A stretch of DNA of 64,000 nt from Sphingobacteriales bacterium (GTDB taxonomy: Bacteria > Bacteroidota > Bacteroidia > Chitinophagales > Chitinophagaceae): assembly GCA_004144175.1 (NCBI GenBank), contig SEFT01000004.1, positions 306,001 through 370,000 of the forward strand, written 5' to 3'. The position numbers and the translations under genes are program-made. The number at the start of each line of letters is the position of its first letter. The stretch's first letter is position 1. Under the pieces are notes generated by a model that saw only the letters and a program-made list of their open reading frames with translations, was not told where the DNA came from and did no database searches. This document shows positions 1 to 9,171 of the stretch, piece by piece.

Positions 1-255
1 GCCTGCCCCGACCATACCGAGAAGTACAAGCTGTTCGATATGCTGGGCGCAACCGAACATGCAGGCATACAGCTGACCGAATCGCTGGCGATGTACCCTG
101 CGGCATCGGTATGTGGGTGGTACTTCAGCCATCCGCAAAGCACGTACTTTGGTGTGGGCAAGATCATGGACGACCAGTTGCAGGACTATACCGCACGCAA
201 AGGCATGAGCATTGAAGAAATGACCAAATGGCTATCGCCGATACTAGAAGGATAA
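1..255 (+). CDS. metH: Methionine synthase, C-terminal fragment (cobalamin-dependent)
   Basis: This is the last 84 residues of an open frame that enters from the left edge. The stretch [20 protein letters not shown] followed by FGVGKI and a final [11 protein letters not shown] segment is the conserved end of the MetH activation domain, which binds S-adenosylmethionine and supports reductive reactivation of the B12 cofactor. MetH transfers a methyl group from methyltetrahydrofolate to homocysteine in the cytosol. Only the extreme C-terminus is visible, so the state of the catalytic and cobalamin-binding domains cannot be judged. The next gene starts 4 bases after the stop, which suggests co-transcription. 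Confidence 0.93.
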   Translation, partial: ACPDHTEKYKLFDMLGATEHAGIQLTESLAMYPAASVCGWYFSHPQSTYFGVGKIMDDQLQDYTARKGMSIEEMTKWLSPILEG

Positions 256-259
256 TTTG

Positions 260-928
260 ATGATGACAGACGTAACAAAACCGACGATAAAAGAACTGCG
301 CACGCGCTCGAAATTCAGCCGTGCCGTAGCCACTATCATATCTTATATATTTCATCCGGCGCTGATGCCTACCATGATGACGCTGGCCTTGTATAAGCTG
401 GCGGCAGTAGGCTTCGCAGGCGTACCGCTGGCGCAGCTTGGCAAGTGGGTAGCTATAGTAGTGCAAATGACCTTGCTCTACCCTGTCTTTATCGTGTTCC
501 TGCTCAAAGGCATTGGCTTTGTCCGCAGTATTCACCTGGAGGATGCCAAGGAGCGCATTATACCGTTGCTGCTCACGATGATCTTTTACTTCTGGGCCTA
601 TCTGGTATTTAAGAATATCGATGCGCCGTTCCTGCTGAAGGTATTGATGCTGGGCAACTTTTGGGGTATCATCGTACTCTTTATGGTGAGCATCTTCTAT
701 AAGATAAGTATGCACAGCATGGCAGCAGGCGGCATGCTGGGCCTTGTAGTAGTGCTGATGGTCATCAGCCCTGTAAACATGGCGATACCTTTATTTGTCG
801 CCCTGATAATAGCAGGCCTAATGGGTACGGCAAGGCTTATCCTCAATGCACATAAGAGCAACGAGATATGGCTGGGCTATATACTGGGCATATTAGTAAT
901 GATAGCAGCGTATTTTTATTTGGTGTAA
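260..928 (+). CDS. Multi-pass integral membrane protein, function unknown
   Basis: The 222-residue protein has about six hydrophobic segments from residue 25 to the C-terminus and a soluble basic N-terminus. Near the first segment it carries FHPALMPTMM, and mid-protein KISMHSMAAGG; such HP..MP and H..GG features occur in Bacteroidota membrane proteins sometimes placed near the PAP2 phosphatase fold, but I do not see a complete PAP2 phosphatase signature. ATG at 260 (or 263) is preferred to the in-frame TTG at 257. It begins 4 bases after metH, so it is probably the last gene of that operon. It ends 3 bases before the end of the opposing gene. Confidence 0.7.
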   Translation: MMTDVTKPTIKELRTRSKFSRAVATIISYIFHPALMPTMMTLALYKLAAVGFAGVPLAQLGKWVAIVVQMTLLYPVFIVFLLKGIGFVRSIHLEDAKERIIPLLLTMIFYFWAYLVFKNIDAPFLLKVLMLGNFWGIIVLFMVSIFYKISMHSMAAGGMLGLVVVLMVISPVNMAIPLFVALIIAGLMGTARLILNAHKSNEIWLGYILGILVMIAAYFYLV

Positions 929-931
929 AGG

Positions 932-2815
932 CTACTCCGCCTCCAGCGCCATCTGGCTGTACATGGCTGCAGTATCCAGCCTTCTTGCCTTTTGTGTAGC
1001 GTCGGGTGTATGCTCTGCGAAATCTTTGTAGATAGAAGATAGCGTACTGTACCCGAGAGCTTCACCATCGAACGAGCCAAGGTCTTGCTTCAGCAGCTTT
1101 ACAGCAAGGGGGTAGTTCTGTACCTGGTTGTAGAACATGGCCGACTGTATCGATGTATATCGCTCATCCTCTTCTTCATACTCATTCATCGGGTTCATTA
1201 GTTTTGTAATGGCAGTGGCCCATCCCGGCTCGTCGGGCTCTTGTGGCCAGGTAAATAGCCGCTGTATGCTCAGGTTCTCATTCACCGATCTATTCACCTC
1301 ATTCGTCTTCAGGAAGACGGCGGATACGGGATCTACATATACCAGGTTATATCCCTTGCCCCAGTATAGCAGCCGCTGCATGCCCACCAGTTGCCCTGTG
1401 CTTACCACTACATAGTTGAAGTTGTATTGACTGTCGAGTGAGTAAAACTTCTCGGGATGTTCGTGTAGCTCCATGTAATTATCAAAGAACGATGCCGGGA
1501 ATATGTCGAGGTCGCGGAGATCGATATATGATTTGAACTGCGGGTAAAGATCCCAGAGCAGGTAAGATGATATGAAATAGTCAGAGAACGCAGGCCCTTG
1601 CAGCTTGTTGTCTTTAATAAATGCCGATGCCCCCGTAGGGTTGTGCAGCATATTTACATGCGCACCGAAGCGATTTACTGAGTCCGTGGCTTTATAGTAG
1701 CTGTTGTTGACGATGCTTATATAAAATATCGCAGCGATCAGCGAAACGGCTATGGCAGCGTTTCGGGTTTGTTTTTCTGCATTGCCTTTTGCCAATCTGC
1801 CTGCAACATCCGTCAGCAGCAGTACGATGGATGGGAATAATACGATCTGTGCAAAAGGGATGTTACGGTTGGCCGTCAGCGAGAGGTAGCCCATAGCGGG
1901 CACCAGCAACAGGTAACCTGCCAATACCGGGTTTATACGTTTGCTCTTGATGATACCGGCTATTTGCACGCCCCAATAAACAAGCGCTAAAACTAATAAT
2001 CCAATATGCGCCTTTGCCTGTATGGTCCAATACTCGGCTTGCGACCAGGAGTATAGCTCGGTGGTATACTTATTGGCCCATACCTGCCTGTATATCTCGA
2101 AAGGTTGCTTCCAGAGTACAATAGTATTGGGGTTGAGTAAAATGACCAGTATGGAAGCAACTAATGTAATGGAGACACGCATAGCCTGTTGCAGCGCATC
2201 TTTCTCTTTGCTTAATAGATACGACAGAAAACTGCCCGCTGCAAAAACGCCTATCATCACCACACCAACGGGGTAACCCTCGTGCATATTGGCCCAGAGG
2301 CATTGCAGGGGTACTAGCCATATGAGTCCGCGCCACTTCAGGTCCGGGTTCTTCCAGAACAGATATAAATACAGCGCACAGAAAAGATGACTGAACATCT
2401 CGGGCCGGCTGGCCATACGATACTCTACTATAGCCAGGAAGGCAAGTGCTACAATGGCTATCGCGCTATACCTTGCTTCTTTACCAAAATACCTTGCGAT
2501 AAACTTCGCTGTCTTGCCAATAAGGAGAACAATGACCACGTTGACTATGGCCTGCAATAGTACCAGCCCATGCGGCCCCAGCATGTTTACCAACCCTGCA
2601 ATGAATATCTCGTATAGCCACTTCACATTAGTCCAGGGTGTGCCCTGCATGGTGTACGAGAACATATCGGCGCGCGTAATGGCGCCGTGCTCCAGCATCC
2701 ATTGCCCCGATAGTATCTGCCACCAGATGTCGGGTTCGCGCATCTGCTTCATACCGAGGGCAAATGCGACCAGGTAAGCTAAATATAAAGGCAGCTTTTC
2801 GAGCTTGAATTTCAT
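932..2815 (-). CDS. Large polytopic membrane protein with GT-C-like N-terminus and helical tail
   Basis: The protein is about 627 residues, with roughly ten membrane segments up to about residue 370 and a soluble C-terminal part. The N-terminal loop contains EPDIWWQILSGQW, then a G-x-PW-x-N-x-KWLYE motif. This pattern (acidic-WW-G-W, then PW...WL) is typical of a family of bacterial GT-C-like membrane proteins related to mannosyltransferases or O-antigen proteins. The C-terminal 100 residues are helical and resemble a TPR pair. The start is taken at ATG 2815 rather than GTG 2821. It lies 69 bases downstream of the reductase gene on the same strand. A glycosyltransferase role is inference only. 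Confidence 0.65.
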   Translation of the reverse strand: MKFKLEKLPLYLAYLVAFALGMKQMREPDIWWQILSGQWMLEHGAITRADMFSYTMQGTPWTNVKWLYEIFIAGLVNMLGPHGLVLLQAIVNVVIVLLIGKTAKFIARYFGKEARYSAIAIVALAFLAIVEYRMASRPEMFSHLFCALYLYLFWKNPDLKWRGLIWLVPLQCLWANMHEGYPVGVVMIGVFAAGSFLSYLLSKEKDALQQAMRVSITLVASILVILLNPNTIVLWKQPFEIYRQVWANKYTTELYSWSQAEYWTIQAKAHIGLLVLALVYWGVQIAGIIKSKRINPVLAGYLLLVPAMGYLSLTANRNIPFAQIVLFPSIVLLLTDVAGRLAKGNAEKQTRNAAIAVSLIAAIFYISIVNNSYYKATDSVNRFGAHVNMLHNPTGASAFIKDNKLQGPAFSDYFISSYLLWDLYPQFKSYIDLRDLDIFPASFFDNYMELHEHPEKFYSLDSQYNFNYVVVSTGQLVGMQRLLYWGKGYNLVYVDPVSAVFLKTNEVNRSVNENLSIQRLFTWPQEPDEPGWATAITKLMNPMNEYEEEDERYTSIQSAMFYNQVQNYPLAVKLLKQDLGSFDGEALGYSTLSSIYKDFAEHTPDATQKARRLDTAAMYSQMALEAE

Positions 2816-2884
2816 ATGCACACGGGCAGGTTATGCCCTGCTCAAATATAAGATTGCCCGCTAATAAAACATACAGCGCGTCTA

Positions 2885-3937
2885 TTATCGCTGCACGTCT
2901 ATTTCTACATCTTCGGTAAGCGGGTGGGCCTGGCAGAGCAGCGTGTAGCCGTCTTTCAGGTGGTCGTCGGACAGGGCCAGGTTGCGCAGCAACTTTACCT
3001 CGCCCTTCAGCACACGGCCATAGCAGGTGCCGCAGGTGCCGTTCTTGCACGAAAAAGGGATGGGTATCTTATCGGCGTGTGCTGCGGTCATGATGTCCAT
3101 GCCGGGCGGCACTTCTACCAAGTTGGTTATTTCGTTGTAGTGCAGCAGTATCTCATAGGTCTTATCAGGCAGGCCTTTCAGCGATACCGGTATATTATCG
3201 TTTTCCTCTATTACGAAGTGCTCGGTAAGTATATGAGCATCTTCAACCCCTAGCTCCGATACTGCTTTTTTGTACAAATCCATCAGGGCTTCAGGCCCGC
3301 AGATAAAGAACAGCGCATCGTTCAGTTGATCGTCCAGGTAGTCTTTAATGGTCTTCTTTATCACCACTGCATCCAGCCTGCCGGTCAGCACATCTTCGCT
3401 TACTATCTCCTGCCGCGACAGCGCATGTATCAGCCTGAATTTCCTTTTATCGCTAAAGCCGGTAAGCGCCTCTTTGAAGATGATGGTCTCCATGCTCTTA
3501 TTGGCAAATACCAGCAACAGCTTCTTTGCTCCATGCGCCAGCACATTTCGCATGATGGGCATCAGCGGGGTTATACCGCTGCCACCTGCTAACAGTACTA
3601 CAGGTGTATCGCTATAGTCTTTCTCGGGTGGGGTAAAGTTGCCGAACGGCCCTTCTATCTCCCACTCGGCTATATTATGCGCATTGTGCAGTATGTAGCT
3701 GCTCATCAGGCCGCCGCGCAGCAGCTTTATCGTTATGGCAGGGCTATCGTCTTCTTCGCAGTACGAGCTGAGGGAGTAGGAACGGGTGACGCGCTCGCCA
3801 TCAATTTCCAGCGTTAGATTCACAAACTGGCCGGGCTTGTAGCCGAACGGCTCCTTTGCATCAAAAACGATGGTGATCGTATCGGCCGTTTCCTCTACTA
3901 TACGCGCTGTCTTCCAGAGATATTTCTTGAGCTGCAT
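2885..3937 (-). CDS. PaaE-like NAD(P)H:ferredoxin-type reductase (FAD, NAD, 2Fe-2S)
   Basis: The 350-residue protein has three parts. An N-terminal flavin-binding barrel carries RSYSLSS (about residue 53). A nucleotide-binding domain carries GGSGITPLMPI (about residue 117). A C-terminal plant-type ferredoxin domain has SCKNGTCGTC plus a distal Cys in LLCQAHP, completing the four ligands of a 2Fe-2S cluster. This order matches the electron-transfer subunit of phenylacetyl-CoA epoxidase (PaaE) and related oxygenase reductases, which pass electrons from NAD(P)H through FAD and the cluster to a di-iron oxygenase. No paaABCD genes are nearby, so the partner here is unknown. The di-iron hydroxylase at 5968 is the nearest candidate, which is speculative. 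Confidence 0.85.
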   Translation of the reverse strand: MQLKKYLWKTARIVEETADTITIVFDAKEPFGYKPGQFVNLTLEIDGERVTRSYSLSSYCEEDDSPAITIKLLRGGLMSSYILHNAHNIAEWEIEGPFGNFTPPEKDYSDTPVVLLAGGSGITPLMPIMRNVLAHGAKKLLLVFANKSMETIIFKEALTGFSDKRKFRLIHALSRQEIVSEDVLTGRLDAVVIKKTIKDYLDDQLNDALFFICGPEALMDLYKKAVSELGVEDAHILTEHFVIEENDNIPVSLKGLPDKTYEILLHYNEITNLVEVPPGMDIMTAAHADKIPIPFSCKNGTCGTCYGRVLKGEVKLLRNLALSDDHLKDGYTLLCQAHPLTEDVEIDVQR

Positions 3938-4027
3938 GCTTCCTTGCTTCTATTCGTAAGGCAATATTAGTTAAAACTTAGCCAAGGCAGCTTTAAGACA
4001 ATTTTCCGCTGCTGATATATTAGTATT

Positions 4028-4035
4028 TATCTTTG
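4028..4035 (+). promoter_or_regulatory. Putative -7 promoter element of the helicase gene
   Basis: TATCTTTG matches the Bacteroidota sigma-70 -7 consensus TAnnTTTG exactly and lies 25 bases before the helicase ATG. The -33 element is not convincing. This implies a short 5' leader. Confidence 0.5.
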
Positions 4036-4060
4036 GCCTCCAAGGAACCGAGCTGTATAT

Positions 4061-5296
4061 ATGAAGTTTGAAGATTATAACATTTCGCCGCTGATAAAAA
4101 AGAGTCTGGCAGAACTAGGATTTAAGCGCCCTACCGATATACAATACAAGGCCATACCGCCCATACTAAAAGGCGATGACGTGCTTGCCATAGCCCAAAC
4201 CGGCACCGGCAAGACCGCCGCCTTTGCCATACCCATACTGCACCTGCTGCAACAGCGCAACAGTCACAAAAAGAAAGCACAGGTAGCCTGCCTGGTAATG
4301 GTACCTACCCGCGAGCTGGCCATTCAGATAGCTGGCGTGTTTCAGCAACTAGCCTCGCATACGCACCTGTATATACTGGGCCTGCACGGCGGCGTGGACC
4401 AGGACCCGCAGATAGAGGAGATAGAATTTGGTATAGATGTGCTGGTGGCCACACCAGGCCGCATGTTCGACCTGCTGAACCAACGTGTGCTGGACCTGAG
4501 CAAGGTGGAGATACTGGTGCTGGACGAGGCCGACTATATGCTGGACCTTGGCTTCATCAAAGACATACGCGATATAAAGAAACATCTGCCACGCAAGCAC
4601 CAGACGCTGTTCTTCTCGGCTACCATCAATAAGGATATCAAGAGCCTGGCCTACTCGCTGGTAGATAGCGCCATCAGGATACAGATATCGCCGCAAGACC
4701 CGGTATCGAAGAATATAGACCATGCGGTGGCCTATGTAGAGATGGATGATAAGCGATTCTTCCTGGAGCGGCTGGTGAAAGAGTACCCTGACTATAAGAT
4801 ACTGGTATTTGTACGCACCAAGGTACGCGCCGAACGGGTACATGCTGCTATGCAGCGGGTGGGGATAGCTTCGCTGACGATGCATGGTGACAAAGAACAG
4901 GAAGACCGTATGCAGGTGATGGAGTCGTTTAAGACCGGAGAGGTAAAGATGCTGATAGCTACGGACGTAAGCGCGCGTGGTATAGATATACCTAACGTAG
5001 ACTATGTTGTGAACTACGACCTGCCCGAAGAATCGGAAAACTATGTACACCGTGTAGGCCGCACCGGCAGGGGTGTACAGAAGGGGCATGCCATATCGTT
5101 TTGCAGTAAGGAAGAAAAGCCGATACTGGACGAGATAACGAAATACCTGGGCAAGAGCATCAAGGAAATGAAAATCGACAGATCGGACTATCACGAAACG
5201 ATCCTTTTCTCTGAAGAGACACCTAACGACAACTGGAAGAAGCTGCTGGAAGACGACGAGAAGGAAAAATCGAAACAAAAGAAGAAGAAGAAATAA
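4061..5296 (+). CDS. DEAD-box ATP-dependent RNA helicase
   Basis: The 411-residue protein has the full DEAD-box core: a Q-motif region (FKRPTDIQYKAIPPIL), Walker A AQTGTGKTAAF, PTRELA, DEAD (DEADYMLDLGF), SAT, and HRVGRTGRG in the second RecA domain. It ends in a lysine-rich tail, as in RhlE/CsdA-type helicases, which likely helps RNA contact. It would unwind short RNA duplexes during ribosome assembly or mRNA decay in the cytosol. The Crp/Fnr gene starts 12 bases after the stop, so the two are probably co-transcribed. The assignment to a named subfamily is uncertain. Confidence 0.93.
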   Translation: MKFEDYNISPLIKKSLAELGFKRPTDIQYKAIPPILKGDDVLAIAQTGTGKTAAFAIPILHLLQQRNSHKKKAQVACLVMVPTRELAIQIAGVFQQLASHTHLYILGLHGGVDQDPQIEEIEFGIDVLVATPGRMFDLLNQRVLDLSKVEILVLDEADYMLDLGFIKDIRDIKKHLPRKHQTLFFSATINKDIKSLAYSLVDSAIRIQISPQDPVSKNIDHAVAYVEMDDKRFFLERLVKEYPDYKILVFVRTKVRAERVHAAMQRVGIASLTMHGDKEQEDRMQVMESFKTGEVKMLIATDVSARGIDIPNVDYVVNYDLPEESENYVHRVGRTGRGVQKGHAISFCSKEEKPILDEITKYLGKSIKEMKIDRSDYHETILFSEETPNDNWKKLLEDDEKEKSKQKKKKK

Positions 5297-5308
5297 GCTG
5301 CACCTGCT

Positions 5309-5899
5309 GTGATAGACGAAGAAAAGATAGCATTCTACCTGAGCAAGTTCAAGACCTTGCAGCTGAGCGATCTGTTCGCGATCTTCCAGCTGGCTAAGAT
5401 GCGCAAGCTATCGGCAGGCGATGTATACATTAAGGATGGCACCACGCACCGAAAACTTACCTACCTGGTAAAGGGGCTGATACGGGTGTACAACGTGAAC
5501 GACAGCGGCGAAGAGATAACGATACAGCTCTACTGGGAAGACCAGTTCTTTGCTTCGCGGCACAATGTCATCTTGCACCAGCCTTCTCCCTACATATTCC
5601 AGGCAGTGGAGGATACAGAGCTGCTGGAGGTGGACTATGACGAGATGCAGGCGCTGCTGGATGCCAATCCGCAATATTCCGGCCCGCGCAATTACTTCAC
5701 CCTACAGATGCTGACCGACTCGATGGAGCGTGTAGAGTCGTTCATCTTGCTATCGCCTGAAGAGCGCTACCTGAAGCTGCTGAACGAGAAGCAGGACATC
5801 ATGAGCCGTGTACCTGATAAGTATATTGCTACCATGCTGGGCATTACCCCGGTATCCCTTAGCCGTATACGTAAGCGAATTGCATCGCGCCACAAATAG
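5309..5899 (+). CDS. Crp/Fnr family transcriptional regulator
   Basis: The 196-residue protein has a cyclic-nucleotide-binding-like beta-roll (about residues 25-115, with GLIRVYN and EEITIQLYWEDQFF) and a C-terminal winged helix whose recognition segment is LGITPVSLSRIRKRI. No cysteine cluster of an Fe-S FNR type is present, and the residues of the cAMP phosphate cassette are not evident, so the ligand is unknown. The start is GTG 5309, 12 bases after the helicase stop. Bacteroidota carry many such regulators, mostly uncharacterised, often next to the genes they control. Confidence 0.85.
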   Translation: MIDEEKIAFYLSKFKTLQLSDLFAIFQLAKMRKLSAGDVYIKDGTTHRKLTYLVKGLIRVYNVNDSGEEITIQLYWEDQFFASRHNVILHQPSPYIFQAVEDTELLEVDYDEMQALLDANPQYSGPRNYFTLQMLTDSMERVESFILLSPEERYLKLLNEKQDIMSRVPDKYIATMLGITPVSLSRIRKRIASRHK

Positions 5900-5967
5900 G
5901 AAATTATCTTTTGTTAATCTGTGCCGGTTGGCAGCAGTCTAATTTTGTCGCAACAACAATAAAAATT

Positions 5968-6801
5968 ATGGTTGCGATGAAAGAGCTTTGGTTTCAGTTG
6001 GTACAGACATTTGCCCTTAGTGCGGTTAGATACTTCCTGTTGGCGGGCATCCCGTTCCTGCTTTTCTATAAATTCTTCAGCACCACTTTCGCAAAGCAGA
6101 AGATACAGAAGCGGCTGGCAGCGAAAGCCGACTTTGTAAGGGAGATACTCTACTCGATGTTATCGTCCGTTGTATTTGCCTTGATAGGGGTTGCTATCCT
6201 GTTTACGCCGGTAGTCAACTATACACAGATATATCAGGACATAAATGCCTACCCGCTGTGGTGGATACCGCTGAGCGTGGGGCTGAGCCTTGTGCTGCAC
6301 GATACGTACTTCTACTGGATGCACCGCTTGCTACACCATAAGGCGCTGTTCAAATATGCTCATTTGGTGCACCATAAGTCTACCAACCCATCGCCCTGGG
6401 CTTCCTATTCTTTCCACTTTCTGGAGGCGGTGGTAGAAGGTGGCATATTGGCGGTGGTAGCCTTTGTATTGCCGATGCATCCGCTGGCTGTTATCTTGTT
6501 TATTCTATCCAGCTTTGTCATCAATGTATATGGCCACCTGGGGTATGAGCTGATGCCAAAGGGTTTCAGACATTCGGTATGGTTCGAGGTATTGAATACA
6601 TCTGTACACCACAATCTGCACCATAGCAAGTTTAAAGGCAACTACGGCCTGTACTTCAGGGTATGGGACCGGCTGCTGGGCACCGAGCACCCCGACTATG
6701 TAAAGGAATATGATAAAGTACAAACAGCCCGCTTTGGCACATCTACCGAAGAAGCAAGAGCAGATGCACCGGCACAATTCCAAACCCGCCCCCAACAATA
6801 A
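5968..6801 (+). CDS. Sterol desaturase / fatty acid hydroxylase family membrane di-iron enzyme
   Basis: The 277-residue protein has about four to five membrane segments and three histidine clusters: HDTYFYWMHRLLHH, HLVHH and HHNLHH. These are the metal ligands of the fatty acid hydroxylase/sterol desaturase superfamily, which inserts oxygen or a double bond into lipids at the membrane using a di-iron centre. ATG 5968 is chosen (ATG 5977 is also possible); an in-frame TTG at 5911 would add a hydrophilic stretch lacking conservation signs. Its stop overlaps the next start (TAATG), so the two are translationally coupled. The lipid substrate cannot be told from sequence. Confidence 0.87.
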   Translation: MVAMKELWFQLVQTFALSAVRYFLLAGIPFLLFYKFFSTTFAKQKIQKRLAAKADFVREILYSMLSSVVFALIGVAILFTPVVNYTQIYQDINAYPLWWIPLSVGLSLVLHDTYFYWMHRLLHHKALFKYAHLVHHKSTNPSPWASYSFHFLEAVVEGGILAVVAFVLPMHPLAVILFILSSFVINVYGHLGYELMPKGFRHSVWFEVLNTSVHHNLHHSKFKGNYGLYFRVWDRLLGTEHPDYVKEYDKVQTARFGTSTEEARADAPAQFQTRPQQ

Positions 6802-7553
6802 TGCAGCCCACCAAAAAGAACATACTGCTTTACCTGAATACAGGCGCGCTGGCTATATTCATCATTATTGCCCTGAGCTTTTACATCCGGACATCGAGGT
6901 CGGCGGCGGCAATGGCTGAAGAACTAAAGCTGCTGGGCAATGAGTACATTGAATACGTAGTAACGATAAATGATACCATACCGCTTGTATCCAATATCAG
7001 CATCAGCAACGAGGCTGCTATAGCGCTGGATATGCAGCTAAGGCATGCACTACCCATAAAGCTTAACCAGCACATCCGCGATAGTTTTTCGCTGCCGGTC
7101 AGGCTGCACCTGTCTCAAATACTGCATGTAGATACCAGCCTGTCTTTATCTGACAGCCTGCAACTCTTTGCCCGTGGGTCGATACCTGTCGATCAGAAGT
7201 TTGCCATGCTCGGTATGGATGGTTTTAAGATAAGGACCAAGGCGACCATACCCTTGCAGCAGGTGTTGAATGTAAAGATGCTGCACCGCACCAACTATGT
7301 AAGCGACATACCAGTGCGCCTGGATATAGACGAACAGATACCCGTAGCGCTCAATTTGAATGTGCCCATAGAACAAGTTGTTCCACTGGAGCTGCCCATA
7401 AAGTCTACTGCAAAGGTTTCCTTTCCCGAGCAATTACATATCGTAGGAATGATTCCCGTAAAAATGGAAGTGCCTATCCGGATACCACTGGCTGAAACAC
7501 CACTAAAAAAGCACCTGGATAAGGCGGCTGATCATCTCTCTGATATGTTCTAA
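6801..7553 (+). CDS. Membrane-anchored protein of periodic IPV-type beta repeats
   Basis: I do not recognise this 250-residue protein. It has one N-terminal membrane anchor (about residues 10-28, GALAIFIIIALSFYI) and then about 200 residues dominated by alternating hydrophobic/polar segments. Short motifs of the type [IL]P[VIL]x[LMV]x[LIV] recur: SLPVRLHL, DIPVRLDI, QIPVALNL, VVPLELPI, MIPVKMEV, RIPLAE. There are no cysteines. The predicted shape is an extended beta structure outside the cytoplasm, ending in a short amphipathic helix. The overlap with the fatty acid hydroxylase stop suggests a linked function in the envelope, for example lipid handling, but that is inference. Confidence 0.75.
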   Translation: MQPTKKNILLYLNTGALAIFIIIALSFYIRTSRSAAAMAEELKLLGNEYIEYVVTINDTIPLVSNISISNEAAIALDMQLRHALPIKLNQHIRDSFSLPVRLHLSQILHVDTSLSLSDSLQLFARGSIPVDQKFAMLGMDGFKIRTKATIPLQQVLNVKMLHRTNYVSDIPVRLDIDEQIPVALNLNVPIEQVVPLELPIKSTAKVSFPEQLHIVGMIPVKMEVPIRIPLAETPLKKHLDKAADHLSDMF

Positions 7554-7558
7554 AAAAA

Positions 7559-7589
7559 CGAAAGCTGCTCCGTGGAGGAACAGCTTTCG
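7559..7589. terminator. Bidirectional hairpin terminator
   Basis: CGAAAGCTG at 7559-7567 pairs with CAGCTTTCG at 7581-7589. It lies between the convergent genes ending at 7553 and 7610, with A-rich sequence on the left side (T-rich on the minus strand). Confidence 0.8.
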
Positions 7590-7609
7590 CATTATTTATA
7601 TACAACAGA

Positions 7610-8977
7610 TTATTGCTTGCTGAACTTCATGCTCTGGCTATTGCCATTTCTATCCGTTAGTGTAAGCATATAGTTACCTGTGGGGATAGCATTGATGCTA
7701 ATCTTACCACTTTCGGTATTGCCGGTCATTAGTGTGCGGCCGGTCATGTCTTTTATATTGTAGTCCAGAACCTCCTTTGCAGTAATGTTCAGCACATCGT
7801 GAGCCGGGTTAGGATATACGCTGTATTTAACGATCGCCTTATCATTTACGCTCAGGAATTTGTCGACCCTAATATCATCAATATGCAACACACTGCCGGG
7901 CATATGGTCGGACATCAAAGAGGAAGACTGCATCATAATACCCACTGAAGCTGTTCCATTTGGCCTGCCCGTTAAGTCGTGGGCAATCTGCACGTAGTTC
8001 GATGCATTGTTTAAGAATATGATGTGTGGCGTTCCCAGCATAGCGCCGTTTGCTCCATAATACTGTATTACCATTGATGCCATATCTCCGTTGGCACCGG
8101 AGTATTTGTAATGAAACTTAAGGGAATCGAGGCTACCAACTGCCACAGGCCCTACCGGGTGTTGAATTGCTACCTGCCCCATCAACGTGTCCATAAAGAA
8201 GGAATCGACAATTGTAGATAGCTGTAAAGCGTACATGCCCGACTTCTTATCTGTACTGCGTACTACAAGGCCGGGGTATGTGTCGCTCCATACATCCCAA
8301 TCTTCGGGAGTGTCGTAATCGTGTTTCACCCAGCGTTCAAAATTTGCATCGGGCAGCAATTGAGGTACACCACTAATGGTAAAGGTCAATGAATCGAGTT
8401 CCAGCCAGCTACCGGGTGTAGCCGGTATTCCTTCAATCGCATCGCCAATTACTGCAAATGCGATAATGGTGTCCGGCTTATCGCTCATATTAAGCGGCAG
8501 TGTAAAATCAGTAAAAAAGGGATTATTGCCATAAAACCTCATCGTGTCGCGAGACAGTACTGCTCCATCTTTTTTGAACACCAGGTAAATATGAGCAGTA
8601 TCGGTGTTTAGTAGATTGTACCTGCAAAAGCCCTGGAATGCAGTTGGCAAGCCCTCGCTATACGGTTTGCCACCAGCGTCTTCAAAAAAGCTTTCTACAT
8701 CTTCATTTGCAAAGAAAGGGAACAGGGTATCTCTACCTGCTTTTTTCACTTCGAGGCGTATAGCTTGTGCCGATTGGTGTCCTGCAACTTTCGACATCGG
8801 CGATACACCGGTTTCCATTGTAAATATACGGTTGCCTGTTATCCAATAACTGGAGTGCAGGTCTTCGTAGTCAAGCGTGTCCCAGGATTCGAAATCACCA
8901 TTCGGGAAGGCTGTTTGTGCCTTGCCGGGGCTGCTGCAAATAACAAGCATGAGAATAGATAGTACGAGTAGTCTCAT
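7610..8977 (-). CDS. Secreted T9SS cargo protein with type A sorting domain
   Basis: The 455-residue protein begins with a signal peptide (MRLLVLSILMLVICSSPGKA) and ends with a type A T9SS sorting domain (VYPNPAHDVLNITA ... GNYMLTLTDRNG). The middle contains two related beta-sandwich-like segments, each opening with a phrase of the type F-x-N/D-G/A-N/D-F-E-x-W (FPNGDFESW; LLPDANFERW). That is typical of carbohydrate-binding-like or PCMD-like modules in secreted Bacteroidota proteins. ATG 8977 is preferred to the in-frame start at 9016, which would put 13 extra residues before the signal peptide. The protein is probably attached to the cell surface; its ligand is unknown. Confidence 0.85.
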   Translation of the reverse strand: MRLLVLSILMLVICSSPGKAQTAFPNGDFESWDTLDYEDLHSSYWITGNRIFTMETGVSPMSKVAGHQSAQAIRLEVKKAGRDTLFPFFANEDVESFFEDAGGKPYSEGLPTAFQGFCRYNLLNTDTAHIYLVFKKDGAVLSRDTMRFYGNNPFFTDFTLPLNMSDKPDTIIAFAVIGDAIEGIPATPGSWLELDSLTFTISGVPQLLPDANFERWVKHDYDTPEDWDVWSDTYPGLVVRSTDKKSGMYALQLSTIVDSFFMDTLMGQVAIQHPVGPVAVGSLDSLKFHYKYSGANGDMASMVIQYYGANGAMLGTPHIIFLNNASNYVQIAHDLTGRPNGTASVGIMMQSSSLMSDHMPGSVLHIDDIRVDKFLSVNDKAIVKYSVYPNPAHDVLNITAKEVLDYNIKDMTGRTLMTGNTESGKISINAIPTGNYMLTLTDRNGNSQSMKFSKQ

Positions 8978-9171
8978 AAAAAAGTGGTTTAATAAGGATG
9001 AAGAAAATATGACCAAATCTAGTTCAATTTTGGCCAGTGCCCGTATGCGCTAATATGCAGCAGCCTGCTTATCGTAAAAATTAACAACTCTTTAGCGGCT
9101 GTATCTGACACATAGCAAACGGAGGACTGAGCTGATTAATTGTGCATCTTTGCAGCAGAAATAGAATAGCA

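Noticed and set aside
4349..5278. Long minus-strand frame opposite the DEAD-box helicase (309 codons)
   Set aside because: It covers a gene with all helicase motifs and has no domain of its own; it is an antisense shadow.
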